Below, piece by piece: positions 25,907 through 35,600 of a stretch of DNA of 50,271 nt (position 1 is its first letter; each line of letters begins with the position of its first letter). This DNA is from CAZWSX01 sp964636985 (GTDB lineage Bacteria > Planctomycetota > Planctomycetia > Pirellulales > Pirellulaceae), in assembly GCA_964636985.1 (NCBI GenBank), contig CAZWSX010000040.1, forward strand, positions 1 to 50,271, read 5' to 3'. The position numbers and the translations under genes are program-made. Under the pieces are notes generated by a model that searched no databases, had not been told where the DNA came from, and saw only the letters and a list, made by a program, of their open reading frames with translations.

Positions 25907-26593
25907 ATGGATTTTCAAAACATTCTGGATCAGCTGCTGAAGCAAGGTAAGGATCTCGCCAACCAAGGGCGCGAGTTCGCCGAGGACAAGCTGGGTGTTC
26001 CCAAGGATGGTCCGGCGCGGACCGATGCCTTGAACAACCTGGGCAAGGGTGCGGCCATCGGCGGCCTGACGGCTCTCTTGCTGGGGACTAGGACTGGGCG
26101 ACGCATGGGGGGCAAAGCACTCAAGTATGGCAGCATCGCGGCGCTGGCGTTTGGGGCCTACAAAGCGTACGAGGCCTGGCAACAACAGTCCGGCACTCCC
26201 AGCCCCTCGCCTGCTGCTGCCCCTCCGGCCCACGAACTCAAAGGCGAAGCGGCGAACAAGCGGAGCGAGCTGTTGCTCAAAGCAATGATCGCGGCCGCGA
26301 ACGCCGACGGCCAGATCGACGCAGCCGAGCGCGGCGCGATCGAGCGGCATCTCCAAGACCTGGGTCTTAGTGCCAACGTGCAGAGCGCCCTGGCCGCCGA
26401 ATTGAATTCGCCGCAAAGCCCCGAGAGCTTGGCTGCGCAAGTCGACTCGCCCGCGGCTGCCACTGAGGTGTACGTGCTGTCGACGTCGATCGTCGACGAA
26501 ACCAATGCTAAGGAAAAAGAATACCTCGCGCGGTTGGCAACGGCTCTGGAATTGCCGCCCGATCTGGTCGAGCGATTGCGGCAGCCGGCCTGA
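25907..26593 (+). CDS. DUF533/TerB-like membrane protein
   Basis: The 228-residue protein starts at ATG 25907 with GAGGA eight bases upstream. The N-terminal half contains an amphipathic segment (MDFQNILDQLLKQGKDLA) and a Gly-rich hydrophobic stretch (LGKGAAIGGLTALLLGTRTGRRMGGKALKYGSIAALAFGAYKAY), a glycine-zipper-like membrane segment. After a Pro/Ser/Ala linker the last 110 residues form a helical TerB-type domain (LLLKAMIAAANADGQIDAAERGAI, EYLARLATALELPPDLV). This is the layout of DUF533 proteins such as YebE. The family function is unsettled; a role in envelope stress or tellurite resistance is sometimes suggested. The DUF4177-like gene follows after 11 bases. Confidence 0.85.
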   Translation: MDFQNILDQLLKQGKDLANQGREFAEDKLGVPKDGPARTDALNNLGKGAAIGGLTALLLGTRTGRRMGGKALKYGSIAALAFGAYKAYEAWQQQSGTPSPSPAAAPPAHELKGEAANKRSELLLKAMIAAANADGQIDAAERGAIERHLQDLGLSANVQSALAAELNSPQSPESLAAQVDSPAAATEVYVLSTSIVDETNAKEKEYLARLATALELPPDLVERLRQPA

Positions 26594-26604
26594 GAGAACG
26601 CACC

Positions 26605-26811
26605 ATGAAAACGCAGTGGGAATACGTTGTTCTCAAGTTGCCTACCGACTTCGGATTCTTTTCCGGCACCGACTTCGATGCGGCGAAACTTCACGACGAA
26701 CTGAATACTCGGGGTGCCGAGGGCTGGGAGCTCGTCTCCGTGTTCGATATCGAAAAGGTCAAAGGCGGCTCAAAGTTCATCATGGCGGTGATGAAGCGCC
26801 CCAAGCCATGA
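26605..26811 (+). CDS. DUF4177-like small protein
   Basis: The 68-residue soluble protein reads QWEYVVLKLPTDF at the start and LHDELNTRGAEGWELVSVFD in the middle, the pattern of the DUF4177 family (a strand, a helix with GxEGWELV and a second strand). It starts 11 bases after the DUF533-like gene and is presumably cotranscribed. No function is established for the family. The short length is normal for it. Confidence 0.85.
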   Translation: MKTQWEYVVLKLPTDFGFFSGTDFDAAKLHDELNTRGAEGWELVSVFDIEKVKGGSKFIMAVMKRPKP

Positions 26812-26838
26812 GCGATCATCGGCGGAGGCAGAAGTAAC

Positions 26839-27972
26839 TCACTCTGTCGTTGTAATAATGGACATCGGTTCGGTAACTATTACGACTCCGACGGCGGTCT
26901 TCACCAGTCCGAGGCGCCGTTTCCCTCGCCATCGCGAAAGGGGCCGAGGATCGTCGATGGAGATGGACGCTCCCTCCTTCCCGTACCATGCCAGAAATCG
27001 CTGGCAGCTTGAGGGCATCGTCGGATAGGGCACGTTCAAGTCTCGAAACCCGGCTTCGAAAAGCCATGTTCCCTGCGGGATCTTAGGCAGTCCATCCTCT
27101 GATACGGTGACGGGTTCGAACAGCATAGCCACAGGCACGTTGCCAGAGTAAACACACCATGCAACGGGCGGTGGGAGCAGATTGACGTAGTACAACATCG
27201 GGTACGCCAACATCACCAAGGCAATTCCCCGGCGCGTGGAGCTATGGCGATCGACGGCCGTGCCGTCTGCCATTTGCTGGTGCTGCTCGGCAGACTCGCT
27301 GAACAGAACCCACGCGGCCAAGATGAGACCGATTTGCCAAGGCCAGACGGCATAGTTCCACGACTGACAAGCAAGCCACAATAAGGCAGCCCCGTGCACC
27401 AATGTCGCACCCAGGGGAACAAAGCGCTTAGCGCTAGGAGCGAAGGCCGCGACTCCTAGTAACAACTCGCTGATCGCGACGACGGCACTTCCGAGCACGG
27501 TGACCACGCCCGGTGCTTCGGGCCAGTAGACGGTGACAAACAATTCTCCTTGCCAAGTCCAGTAACCGTCACTCAAGAGCTTGTGAAGCCCCGCCCAAAG
27601 CCACAGCGACCCCAAATGGGCGCGAGCAACGTCACGGCTAAAGCGTCCGGGCAACGTGCCAACCAGCAACAGCACCAGCGAAAGAAACTCGGGCTGGAGT
27701 CGCGTCTCATCCTGAACGATCGATAACGCCAAAATCGCAGCATGAGCCGCCAATCCCGCAACAGGACGAGCAAGAACCATCGCCAGCGAGAACAAGAGAA
27801 TCAGCCCCATTGGGAACTGGGGGACCGACTGAATCAGCGGCAGGTTGGGCAGCGGATGAGTCGCATCGCGAACCTGCCACACATTCCAGGTGATAAGGAT
27901 CGAGATCGCCTGACACGCAACGAGCGCCCATCGCAATCGGGAGTTCGCTCGTTGTTGCGATTCATCACCCAT
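26839..27972 (-). CDS. Polytopic membrane protein of unknown function
   Basis: From ATG 27972 the protein has 377 residues and about eight hydrophobic helices (for example LRWALVACQAISILITW, MGLILLFSLAMVLARPVAGL, GIALVMLAYPMLYYVNLLPP), separated by short loops. A Trp-rich segment (SLWLWAGLHKLLSDGYWTWQGELF) recalls HTTM/vitamin-K carboxylase-like or DoxX-like membrane proteins, but no conserved motif allows a firm call. The C-terminal 100 residues, with PYPTMPSSCQRFLAWYG, lie outside the membrane. The gene starts 37 bases after the UDP-glucuronate decarboxylase stop on the same strand, so it may share its transcript and its sugar-nucleotide context. The open frame further upstream to 28068 overlaps that gene and is not used. 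Confidence 0.75.
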   Translation of the reverse strand: MGDESQQRANSRLRWALVACQAISILITWNVWQVRDATHPLPNLPLIQSVPQFPMGLILLFSLAMVLARPVAGLAAHAAILALSIVQDETRLQPEFLSLVLLLVGTLPGRFSRDVARAHLGSLWLWAGLHKLLSDGYWTWQGELFVTVYWPEAPGVVTVLGSAVVAISELLLGVAAFAPSAKRFVPLGATLVHGAALLWLACQSWNYAVWPWQIGLILAAWVLFSESAEQHQQMADGTAVDRHSSTRRGIALVMLAYPMLYYVNLLPPPVAWCVYSGNVPVAMLFEPVTVSEDGLPKIPQGTWLFEAGFRDLNVPYPTMPSSCQRFLAWYGKEGASISIDDPRPLSRWRGKRRLGLVKTAVGVVIVTEPMSIITTTE

Positions 27973-28009
27973 TGCAGGGCTCGTCGGGATCTCAATGGCG
28001 GCGCACCAC

Positions 28010-28978
28010 TCAGAAATTTGGTGTCGGCGGCCGGTACTGCGAAATGTCGATCGACTTGAACCAATCAATGGTCTTTTGCAGCCCCTCAGCCAGCTTCACT
28101 TTCGGCGTCCAACCAAGTGTCTCTTTCGCCAGGGTGATGTCGGGCTTGCGGCGCGTTGGGTCGTCCTTAGGCAACGGCATCGAGACAATCTTCGACTTGG
28201 CGCCGGTCTGCTTGATCACCAGTTCCGCTAGTTCGAGAATGGTGAACTCGTCCGGATTGCCGATGTTCACGGGCCCGGTGAAATCGTCGGGCGTGTTCAT
28301 CAAGCGAATCATCCCTTCGATCAAATCGTCGCGGTAGCAGAACGACCGCGTTTGCGAACCATCTCCGTAGATGGTGATGTCATCGCCGCTGAGGGCCTGG
28401 CGAATAAAGTTCGATACCACACGCCCGTCATAGGGGTGCATCCGTGGCCCGTAGGTGTTGAAAATACGAATCAACTTGATCGGCACCCGGTGCATCCGGT
28501 GATAGTCCATGAAAAGGGTCTCGGCGACTCGCTTTCCCTCGTCGTAGCAAGCGCGGGGACCGATTGGGTTCACCGAGCCGCGGTAACTTTCGACTTGCGG
28601 GTGGACTTCCGGATCGCCGTAGACCTCGCTCGTGGATGCCTGCAACACCTTGGCACGGCAGCGCTTGGCCATTCCTAAGACGTTGATCGAGCCCATCACG
28701 CTCGTCTTTACCGTTTTGATGGGGTTGAACTGGTAGTGGCCCGGCGCGGCGGGACAGGCGAGGTTGTAAACCTCGTCGACTTCGAGCCAGATCGGGTGCG
28801 TAACATCGTGGCGGACGAGTTCGAAGTTGTTGCGCCCCAACAGGTGGGCCACGTTGGTCTTTTGGCTCGTGAAAAAATTGTCGAGGCAGATAACATCATG
28901 CCCGGCTTCGCACAGCCGTTCGCACAAGTGTGACCCCAAAAAGCCGGCACCGCCCGTCACCAGAATCCGCTTGATCAT
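28010..28978 (-). CDS. UDP-glucuronic acid decarboxylase (UXS, SDR family)
   Basis: The 322-residue extended SDR starts at ATG 28978 with GGAGAGG upstream. The NAD-binding motif GGAGFLG is at 9-15, the catalytic triad region is STSEVYG at about 115-121 and Tyr145-Lys149 in YDEGK. The segments LDNFFTSQKTNV and PRMHPYDGRVVSNF and GDGSQTRSFCYRDDLIEG are typical of UXS, which converts UDP-glucuronate to UDP-xylose with NAD recycling in the cytoplasm. UDP-xylose or a derived sugar would enter cell-surface polysaccharide. The polytopic membrane protein lies directly downstream. A UDP-glucose dehydrogenase is not in the window. The call is secure at the family level. Confidence 0.93.
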   Translation of the reverse strand: MIKRILVTGGAGFLGSHLCERLCEAGHDVICLDNFFTSQKTNVAHLLGRNNFELVRHDVTHPIWLEVDEVYNLACPAAPGHYQFNPIKTVKTSVMGSINVLGMAKRCRAKVLQASTSEVYGDPEVHPQVESYRGSVNPIGPRACYDEGKRVAETLFMDYHRMHRVPIKLIRIFNTYGPRMHPYDGRVVSNFIRQALSGDDITIYGDGSQTRSFCYRDDLIEGMIRLMNTPDDFTGPVNIGNPDEFTILELAELVIKQTGAKSKIVSMPLPKDDPTRRKPDITLAKETLGWTPKVKLAEGLQKTIDWFKSIDISQYRPPTPNF

Positions 28979-29200
28979 TGGCCTCTCCAAGGTCGCATTT
29001 CACGTCCACCGCTCAATCTTAGCCGATGGAAATACTGGTTTCTCAGAATGACCGGCGGAAGGTCGACACGCAAGAAGAACCGCAAAAACACGCGTGTTTA
29101 CCGCATCCTACGGCCCACGTATCCGGTGCAATTGATTCTTTGCATCCCACCGCGACGTATCGGCAGGCCCTAAGATCGCGGTGGATGAAACGAAAAACTC

Positions 29201-29226
29201 TCGAAACATGAATACAATCGAAACAT
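29201..29226. repeat. Direct repeat TCGAAACAT, two copies 17 bases apart
   Basis: TCGAAACAT occurs at 29201-29209 and 29218-29226, with TACAAT at 29213-29218 between them. It lies in the 28979-29329 gap between the divergent UXS gene and the zinc-ribbon membrane protein. A promoter with flanking operator half-sites is possible, but no -35 is visible. I see nothing else convincing in this gap. Confidence 0.35.
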
Positions 29227-29329
29227 AGGTTCGCCCGCATGAACTTTCGATCTGGGAAGGGATCAGATCGTGTTACACTGCGGCTACCCCCTTGGACCGC
29301 TCACGTCGCCTGCACAAGAAGTAGAAGCC

Positions 29330-31498
29330 GTGCCCGACCCAGCCCAACGCCGCATCCTTTGTCCCGGCTGCCAAACGGTGCTGGCCCTCCCCTCGACGGC
29401 TACGTCCAAACGGCTGGCGTGCCCCAAGTGCAAGACGATCGTCGACCCAGCCACGGCCGTCGACGCTCCAGCGGCTCGGGCCGAAACGAAGCCTACCGCG
29501 ACCGCACCGCGCGACGAACTCGATCTCGATCTTCCGGGGCCGATTGGGGCGCCTACCGGGCAAAGCGCAGGTCCACCTCCGCCGCCTCCTCCACCGGCCA
29601 CTGCCAAAGGGGGCGACGTCCATGTGCCCATCATGTGTTTTGTTTGCGGCACTCGCTACTATGCCCTGGCGAAGAACATCGGTTCACAAGCGAAGTGCCC
29701 CGATTGCTACTCGATGAACGAGGTCCGCGCCCCGCGCGAGAAGCCGAAGCAATCGCTAGGTCCGGGATTGACGCCTTCGAGCGATTCCGGCGCCGATATC
29801 GGCCTCACCGCGCCCGCGGCGACGCCGGGCTATCGCCCCATGTTCCGCGATACGCCCAAGCCCGAGAGTGGCGTTGGACCGGGGCAAGGGAAAGCGAGCC
29901 GCCCGTCCGCCGACGATGGTCCGCTCGACTTATCGCTTCCAGATCTGCCGGGGCAGCCGCTCACGCCTGGACCAGATCTGTTTCGGGCGTCAGACCGCGG
30001 GAACAACCCTTCGGCTCCGGTCCCGGTTTCGCCGATCATCCCTCCTCAAAGCGGCCCTCAACCTAAGCCGCGTGTGGAACTCGTCGACCCGATGGTCGAC
30101 GCCGTCGCGCGCCGCAGAGAACTCGAGGCGAAGAAGCCGCCCCCTCCCAAGTCGATGGATGACGACGACGCGGACGACGATTTCCGACTGTCCGAGCCCG
30201 TCGAACGAACGGGCTTTAGCGAGAAGCTCGCGAAAGAGATCGTCGACGAAGCCAAGCGATCGGTGCCGCTACCAAAACCTATTTCTCAACCAAACACTCC
30301 CCCTGCCCGACCGCCTGGCCCCATTACGTTCGGTGTGGCTCCCGTCCCGCCGCCGTCCCCCTCGCCTAGCGCGAAGGCGCCACCTCCCCCTGCTCCGGCA
30401 GCGTCCGCGCCACTGGCAGATACAAAACGCTGGAAGGTCGAGGACCCAACTCCCGCGAGCCCAGCAGGAGGCGACGATCCGCTCGACCTGGAGTCGATGG
30501 CCCAGGCACTCCCTGCCGCATCGCGCACCACCGCTTCCACTGTTACGGCAACTCCCCCTGCCCCGTCGTCCGCTACGCAGCCATCTAGTGCGAATGCATC
30601 CGCGCCTGAAGGGCCCGTGGTGGACGAGGATCCAACGCGCGGTGGCATTCAGCTCCGTCGTGGAATGACAGTCGCCGATCTAGCGGCGAAATACGAAGTC
30701 GAAGAGCCGGACGACTTCGATCCAAATGAATTCAAATTCGAATTGCCCAAGAGCAATTGGTTGGTGCTCCAACCGAAGGTGATGGTGCGGTGGTTTATTT
30801 GTGGAGCGATGATTGCCGCTTTTTTTGCACTGTTCGACTTCGCGATGACTTCGTCGCCTGATGACAGCCCCCAGGATTCGGTAATCCGGACCATCGTGGG
30901 CGTGATATCCGTTCTTTGGGCACTCATCTCCTTTGGTTATCTGGCGAACTGCTGTTACTTCCTCGCGGAAATCTCGGCGAACGACCACAAGACCATCGAC
31001 GAATGGCCCGGGGCTGGTCCGATCGACGCCGGGATGAATGCCTTTTTTATCTTTGCCGGCATTTTTTGGTCGGGCGTCGCTACCGCACTTTTATCTGTCG
31101 TGGTGGGCGTCGTAACTGGGTCAAGCCTCCTTTCGGGCTTGGTTGCCTTGCTGGTCTGGCCAAGCGTCTTTTTTCTGTTTCCGCCTGTCTACGTGGCCAT
31201 GCTTGAATCGGCCAGCGTTTCCACGCCGATGACGAAGAACGTCTTACTCGCCATCCGTCGCCACAAACGCCCCTGGATCGCCCACTACATCGCGACCATC
31301 GGCTACTTCTTTTTCATGTTCCTGGCTGTGTTGTTGTTCCGATTTTACGGTTTCTCGCTCACATACCTGTTGGCAGGCATCGTCGTGTCAGGCGCCTGGC
31401 TCCTCTATTTCGAGCAACTCGGCAAACTGGCCCGCGTGGTCAGCAACACCATCACGGAGATTGCCGCCGAGGAGGCAAAGAAGGAAGCGGCGGAGTAG
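29330..31498 (+). CDS. Zinc-ribbon, Pro-rich, six-helix membrane protein
   Basis: A GTG at 29330 starts a conserved-looking zinc ribbon (PDPAQRRILCPGCQTVLALP, CPKCK); this gives 722 residues. The frame stays open back to 29270 but that part has no family-like sequence. Two CxxC pairs (CPGC with CPKC, CFVC with CPDC) form probable zinc ribbons in the first 140 residues. About 340 residues of Pro/Ser/Ala/Asp-rich low-complexity sequence follow, then about six hydrophobic helices from residue 490 to the end, finishing in a Glu/Lys-rich tail. The layout resembles planctomycete proteins with an MJ0042-like ribbon and a membrane domain; function unknown. The Pro-rich part could be a flexible tether or interaction segment. 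Neighbours give no clue. Confidence 0.75.
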   Translation: MPDPAQRRILCPGCQTVLALPSTATSKRLACPKCKTIVDPATAVDAPAARAETKPTATAPRDELDLDLPGPIGAPTGQSAGPPPPPPPPATAKGGDVHVPIMCFVCGTRYYALAKNIGSQAKCPDCYSMNEVRAPREKPKQSLGPGLTPSSDSGADIGLTAPAATPGYRPMFRDTPKPESGVGPGQGKASRPSADDGPLDLSLPDLPGQPLTPGPDLFRASDRGNNPSAPVPVSPIIPPQSGPQPKPRVELVDPMVDAVARRRELEAKKPPPPKSMDDDDADDDFRLSEPVERTGFSEKLAKEIVDEAKRSVPLPKPISQPNTPPARPPGPITFGVAPVPPPSPSPSAKAPPPPAPAASAPLADTKRWKVEDPTPASPAGGDDPLDLESMAQALPAASRTTASTVTATPPAPSSATQPSSANASAPEGPVVDEDPTRGGIQLRRGMTVADLAAKYEVEEPDDFDPNEFKFELPKSNWLVLQPKVMVRWFICGAMIAAFFALFDFAMTSSPDDSPQDSVIRTIVGVISVLWALISFGYLANCCYFLAEISANDHKTIDEWPGAGPIDAGMNAFFIFAGIFWSGVATALLSVVVGVVTGSSLLSGLVALLVWPSVFFLFPPVYVAMLESASVSTPMTKNVLLAIRRHKRPWIAHYIATIGYFFFMFLAVLLFRFYGFSLTYLLAGIVVSGAWLLYFEQLGKLARVVSNTITEIAAEEAKKEAAE

Positions 31499-31602
31499 TT
31501 CTGCGACAACAAGTGGAGTCCCACAAAGCGCAACTTGAGATAAGTAACGCACCTCCGAGTTGCGACGTGACTTTACGGGCAACTAAGCTCATTTTCGTTC
31601 AT

Positions 31603-31630
31603 TTGCTCCCCGCAGCCTTCCGCATACAAT
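31603..31630 (+). promoter_or_regulatory. Possible promoter of the toxin-antitoxin-like pair
   Basis: TACAAT at 31625-31630 is 16 bases after TTGCTC at 31603-31608. The predicted start near 31637 would give a leader of about 37 bases to the ATG at 31674. The surrounding 31499-31673 region is more AT-rich than the genes on either side. A pattern match only. Confidence 0.4.
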
Positions 31631-31673
31631 TTGAAGTGAAGTCGCAACCTGTGAATTTGGCCGTGGGAGCGTG

Positions 31674-32129
31674 ATGGTGCCAAACGACGAAGTCATTAGC
31701 GTGACAGATCTGAACCGAATCATCACCGAACCGGATTGGTCAGGGGACGATATCAGTTCGGCTAGAGTCTACCTTAGGTCAGTACGGGAATCCTTAAGAT
31801 TCATTCTGGAAGGCGACCTACATAGTGCTGAAATTGTTTCGATTGTTCTGCCAACTGTGAATTATTGTGAACTGATATTGCTGAGCCGTCACATCGATAC
31901 GCGAACATCTGGCACCATTCGCATTCTTTTGAAAATGATCAAAAGCCAACTTGACGATGTTCGCGACTTGCTGAAATTGCAGGTCGATCAATTACCGGAA
32001 CAACGAGAAGAAGAGAGCCATCGAAAGGTTCGACTCAAAATCTCTGACGAAGCGTTGCTTGCTCGATTCGAGCGGACTGACGGTCGATCCCTCCAGGACA
32101 TCCGAAGTGACCTGGAAGGACGTGAATGA
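31674..32129 (+). CDS. Candidate antitoxin-position protein, no family recognised
   Basis: The 151-residue protein is translated just upstream of a ParE/RelE-like gene and overlaps it by four bases (ATGA), the usual coupling of toxin-antitoxin pairs. GTG 31671 and ATG 31674 are both possible starts; GGGAG lies just upstream. It is predicted almost wholly helical (RVYLRSVRESLRFILEGDL, TIRILLKMIKSQLDDVRDLL), with no recognisable ribbon-helix-helix, HTH, AbrB or Phd motif. The C-terminus carries ISDEALLARFERTDGRSLQDI, where many antitoxins place the toxin-binding part. It is longer than most antitoxins and more AT-rich than its neighbours, hinting at acquisition. It might be unrelated to toxin control. 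Confidence 0.6.
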   Translation: MVPNDEVISVTDLNRIITEPDWSGDDISSARVYLRSVRESLRFILEGDLHSAEIVSIVLPTVNYCELILLSRHIDTRTSGTIRILLKMIKSQLDDVRDLLKLQVDQLPEQREEESHRKVRLKISDEALLARFERTDGRSLQDIRSDLEGRE

Positions 32130-32386
32130 AATTCACCGTTGTGTGGCTAAAGGCTGTTGAAGATGATCTGGCAAAAATCTATCTAGATTCTGCCGATGGG
32201 GCTGCCGTTACTAATGCGAGCGACAGCGTGGATGCATTGCTTGCCACAAGACCGTTAGAAGTGGGTGTTCCGCACCCAACGCTTGCGGGCCTGCGAGTCA
32301 TCGATGAACCGCCGCTGCGAGTTGTTTATCGGGTCGATGAAGCCGATCGGAAGGTGCTTGTAGGCTACATCGAATCACTCTGGTAG
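32126..32386 (+). CDS. ParE/RelE-superfamily toxin-like protein
   Basis: The 86-residue protein reads TVVWLKAVEDDLAKIYLDSAD at the N-terminus, a helix around DALLATRPLEVGVP, then LRVIDEPPLRVVYRVDEADRKVLVGYIESLW. This is the ParE/RelE pattern: strand, two helices, then a sheet of strands ending in an aromatic residue. Members either cleave mRNA on the ribosome (RelE) or inhibit gyrase (ParE); which applies is unclear because the key residues are not firmly assignable by eye. It overlaps the preceding gene by four bases and has no own promoter in sight. The usual small antitoxin is absent; the upstream protein is the only candidate partner. Confidence 0.75.
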   Translation: MKFTVVWLKAVEDDLAKIYLDSADGAAVTNASDSVDALLATRPLEVGVPHPTLAGLRVIDEPPLRVVYRVDEADRKVLVGYIESLW

Positions 32387-32604
32387 AGTTATTTCGTTTC
32401 GCCGGTGCCCCGCTCCCTGTTGGAGTGCCCCGCCGCTCCCTCTACAATCGAAGAGACATTCCGTCTTCTCCCCGGATGCGCAACGTTTGGAATCGCTGCT
32501 CTCCTTTTAATTGAGCAGCGGGACCTGCGAACTACTTCCTGACCACCACGGCTCCCGATGTGGGGCGGACCGTAGTCGCGATTGCGACTCGGATTGTTGA
32601 CCTG

Positions 32605-35600
32605 ATGGCCACCACCGTTCGTAAGATCAAGCGCGCTGGGAATCGCCGTCTGGCCGAGTTGGCCTGGCCGGTTCGCGTTGCAATGGTCCTGCTGGCCGGA
32701 TTCCTGATGGGGGCCAGTTCGGTCTATCAGTCGTTTAATGACCCTCGTTGGTGGGCCAACGCCTGGACGAGCCTGATCGCGATTCCCACGATCGTTTTGG
32801 TCTGCATGGTGGCAATCGCTCTGACGCCTCAGCAGTGGGTCCGGCGAACGCTGCAACTCGCGCTGGTTCTCAGCGCCAGCGTTCACTTATTCATCTTGAG
32901 TCTGCTTGGCGCGGTAGTCTTCGCCATCCCAATGGTGACGATGAACGACGAACCTCTCACGGTGGAATACCAGCCGTGGCTGATCGTCCCTACCTTCCAG
33001 CCGTATGCGGTAGTCGCCGACGAGCACCAACAACTGCAGGACGTCGAGCACCCTATCGACGCATCCCCCGCCGAGGCAAGTGATCCCGAATTGCAGGCCA
33101 GCGCGGACATGGCGAGCATTGCGCGATCGAGTGATGATCCCAATGCCGGCAGCATGAATACGCAGGTGCCGCTGGAAGTCCCCATCGCAGGCCCGTCGGC
33201 TAGTCGCGGAAAGAGCGGTTCGGAGCGAACCCAAGCCGCCGATGCCCCTTCGGTCTCGTCGTCGGACGCCATAGCAACTGCCGCTGCCCGGACTGCCCGC
33301 GCGGCGGATGTCGCTGCGTCGCGGGCTACGATCGACGAGGACGCAGCGGCGGCATCGAAAGGCGGCCCTGACGATCCGCTTGCGGCGCCAAACCGATTGG
33401 CGGTGACGAAAGGAACTTCCGAGGGGCCGGGCGGCGCCTTTGCCTCCAAACCCGATACCTCGTCGAGCGAAAAGCAAAGCCCTAGTCTGGTCGCCTCGGT
33501 CCCCTCGCGGAAGGCCGCTTCTGGCGCGTTGGGGGATTCAATCCCGTCCGCTGGTGCGGCGCGCATGGCCCGTCGACAAGGACGCGCTGCTGGCCCCGCC
33601 GCGACGGAGTTGGTGCAGTCGCCTGACACGGGCAGCGGCGGAGACGGGAAATCACCGTCGGGAGTGGATGCGGCCGCATCGGCTTCGGCTACGCGCGGCG
33701 ATGGCGCTGGCCAGGCAGGCGCGATCGGGCGATCGCCGGGCACATCCCGAGCCGACTCCGGCCCGAACAGCGCGGTCAGCCGCGCCGGCCAACGACGCAG
33801 CAAAGGGAGCGGACAACCTGGGACCAGCGGTTCCGGCAGCAAACTATTGATGGCCCGTCGCAACACAACGGGCACTAGTACTGGAACCGGAGCCGATGGG
33901 CTCGCAGGCTCGCCCGAGGCTTCTATTGGAGAGGATGGAACTGGCGGTGACGGCAGCGGCGGTGGGGCCCTATCGCTCGAGCCAAGTATCGGGGGCGTTG
34001 CTCGCTCGTCTGGAAGCGATTCGCCGGGATCGCGCGGCCCCGGCGGCATTGGCAACGCCGATGGCACTGGCGAGCGGTCGCTGGGCGGCGGCAACGCTCT
34101 CGCATCCGGCGGGAAAGGCAATCGCGCAACAGCCGGTGACGGTGACGGCCCCGGAGTGGGTGGAGGCGGTGGCAATGGGACCAAAGGCGAACGGGGCGGC
34201 CCGCTCGGGAGATTGGTTCGTAGCGGAGGGGGGCTAACGACTTCTTCCGGTGTAGACAAAGTTGGCGACATTCCAAACCAGCCGATTGGTGAGGCTGGTG
34301 GTGACGCCGGCGATGGCGGAACCGGGCTGGCCGGTACAGGCTTGGCCGGGCAAGGGATGGCTCGAAAGTCGGACGACTCCTCGCCATTGGCAGGCTCGGC
34401 TTTGGCGGGTGCAGCAGGAGATGGCGAAGGCGCCGCTGGCACAGGTACAGGAAACGGCAAGCCCGGCCGACGAGGCGCCATCACGAGAGCGGAAGGGACG
34501 GGTACGGGTGGCGGCGGATCGGGGCTCGGCAACGGAACGGCCTCACTTCGGCGGACAACATCGGGCGGGACTTCCCCATCGCCGAGTGGCGCGGACCAGA
34601 TAGACGCTGGCGGAGACGGGACTTCGGGCGATGGCTCCGGCGGGGACGGAACGGCGAATGGTGGTCAAATCGCCGCGAGCGGCGCCACAACACAGCGGAG
34701 CGGCGACGGGACATCGGGCGCCTTCGGTGGAGGCGACGTCGGTTCCCTCGTCGGAGACCGTACGATCGGCGGGCCGTCGTCTCGAGTCGGCGGAGCGGCC
34801 GGTGGGCGCCGACAGTCGGGCACCGGTGACGGTGCTGAACTGGCGTCGACCGATCGCGACGCAGTGGGCAGTGGCGGCACAATCAAGCGTACCGGAAGCG
34901 CCACCGGCAACCTGGGCGTGGGTGACGGCGCGGTGGCCGTCCCCGAAATCGGCGCAGGTTCGGCCGTGGCCCAGGCGGATGAGGACCATATGCCAGCTCG
35001 CGCCGGCGGTGGTTCGCGAGCATCGGGCGGCGGGGATTCGGATGGCGGCGTTTCAGTAGACCTCGGAACGCTCGATGGCCCCGGCGGAATCGGCCCCAAT
35101 TTGACAGCAAGCGTTGGAATCAATCGTCGAGAAGCAAGTAGCGATGTGGTCGAGATCACCCTTCGCACGGCCCGCTTTCCACGACGAGAAAATGGCGGCC
35201 TGCCCGCGATAAGCTCATCGGCAGTGATCTCGACCGACGGCTTTCAGAGACGAATGAACGCTCTCAGTGGCAGCGGTGGACCTTCGGCGCAAACGAAACG
35301 ATCGATCGAACTCGGTCTCACGTTCCTCGCCAAACATCAGCAACGCAATGGCAGCTGGTCACTCCAGGGCTACGGCGAAGAGACGCAGATGGTAAGCGAC
35401 TCGGCAGCAACCGCGCTCGCACTGTTGGCGTTCCAAGGGGCGGGCTATCACCATCGCGAACACAAATACAAAGAGCAAGTCCGCGCTGGGCTGGACTTCC
35501 TGATTAAGAATCAAGCGGCCAACGGCGACCTGTTCATCGCCGAGGACGACGAATCCAACGCCAGCGTCTGGTTCTACAGCCACGCCATGGCGACACTCGC

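Noticed and set aside
29043..29240. Small Cys-rich minus-strand frame near the UXS start
   Set aside because: Eight cysteines are eye-catching, but the frame lacks a ribosome-binding site and a family pattern and lies in a region with repeat-like sequence.
32883..34532. 549-residue Pro/Ser-rich minus-strand frame
   Set aside because: It is the antisense of the Gly/Ala-rich region of the plus-strand protein; GC-rich glycine codons yield long antisense frames.
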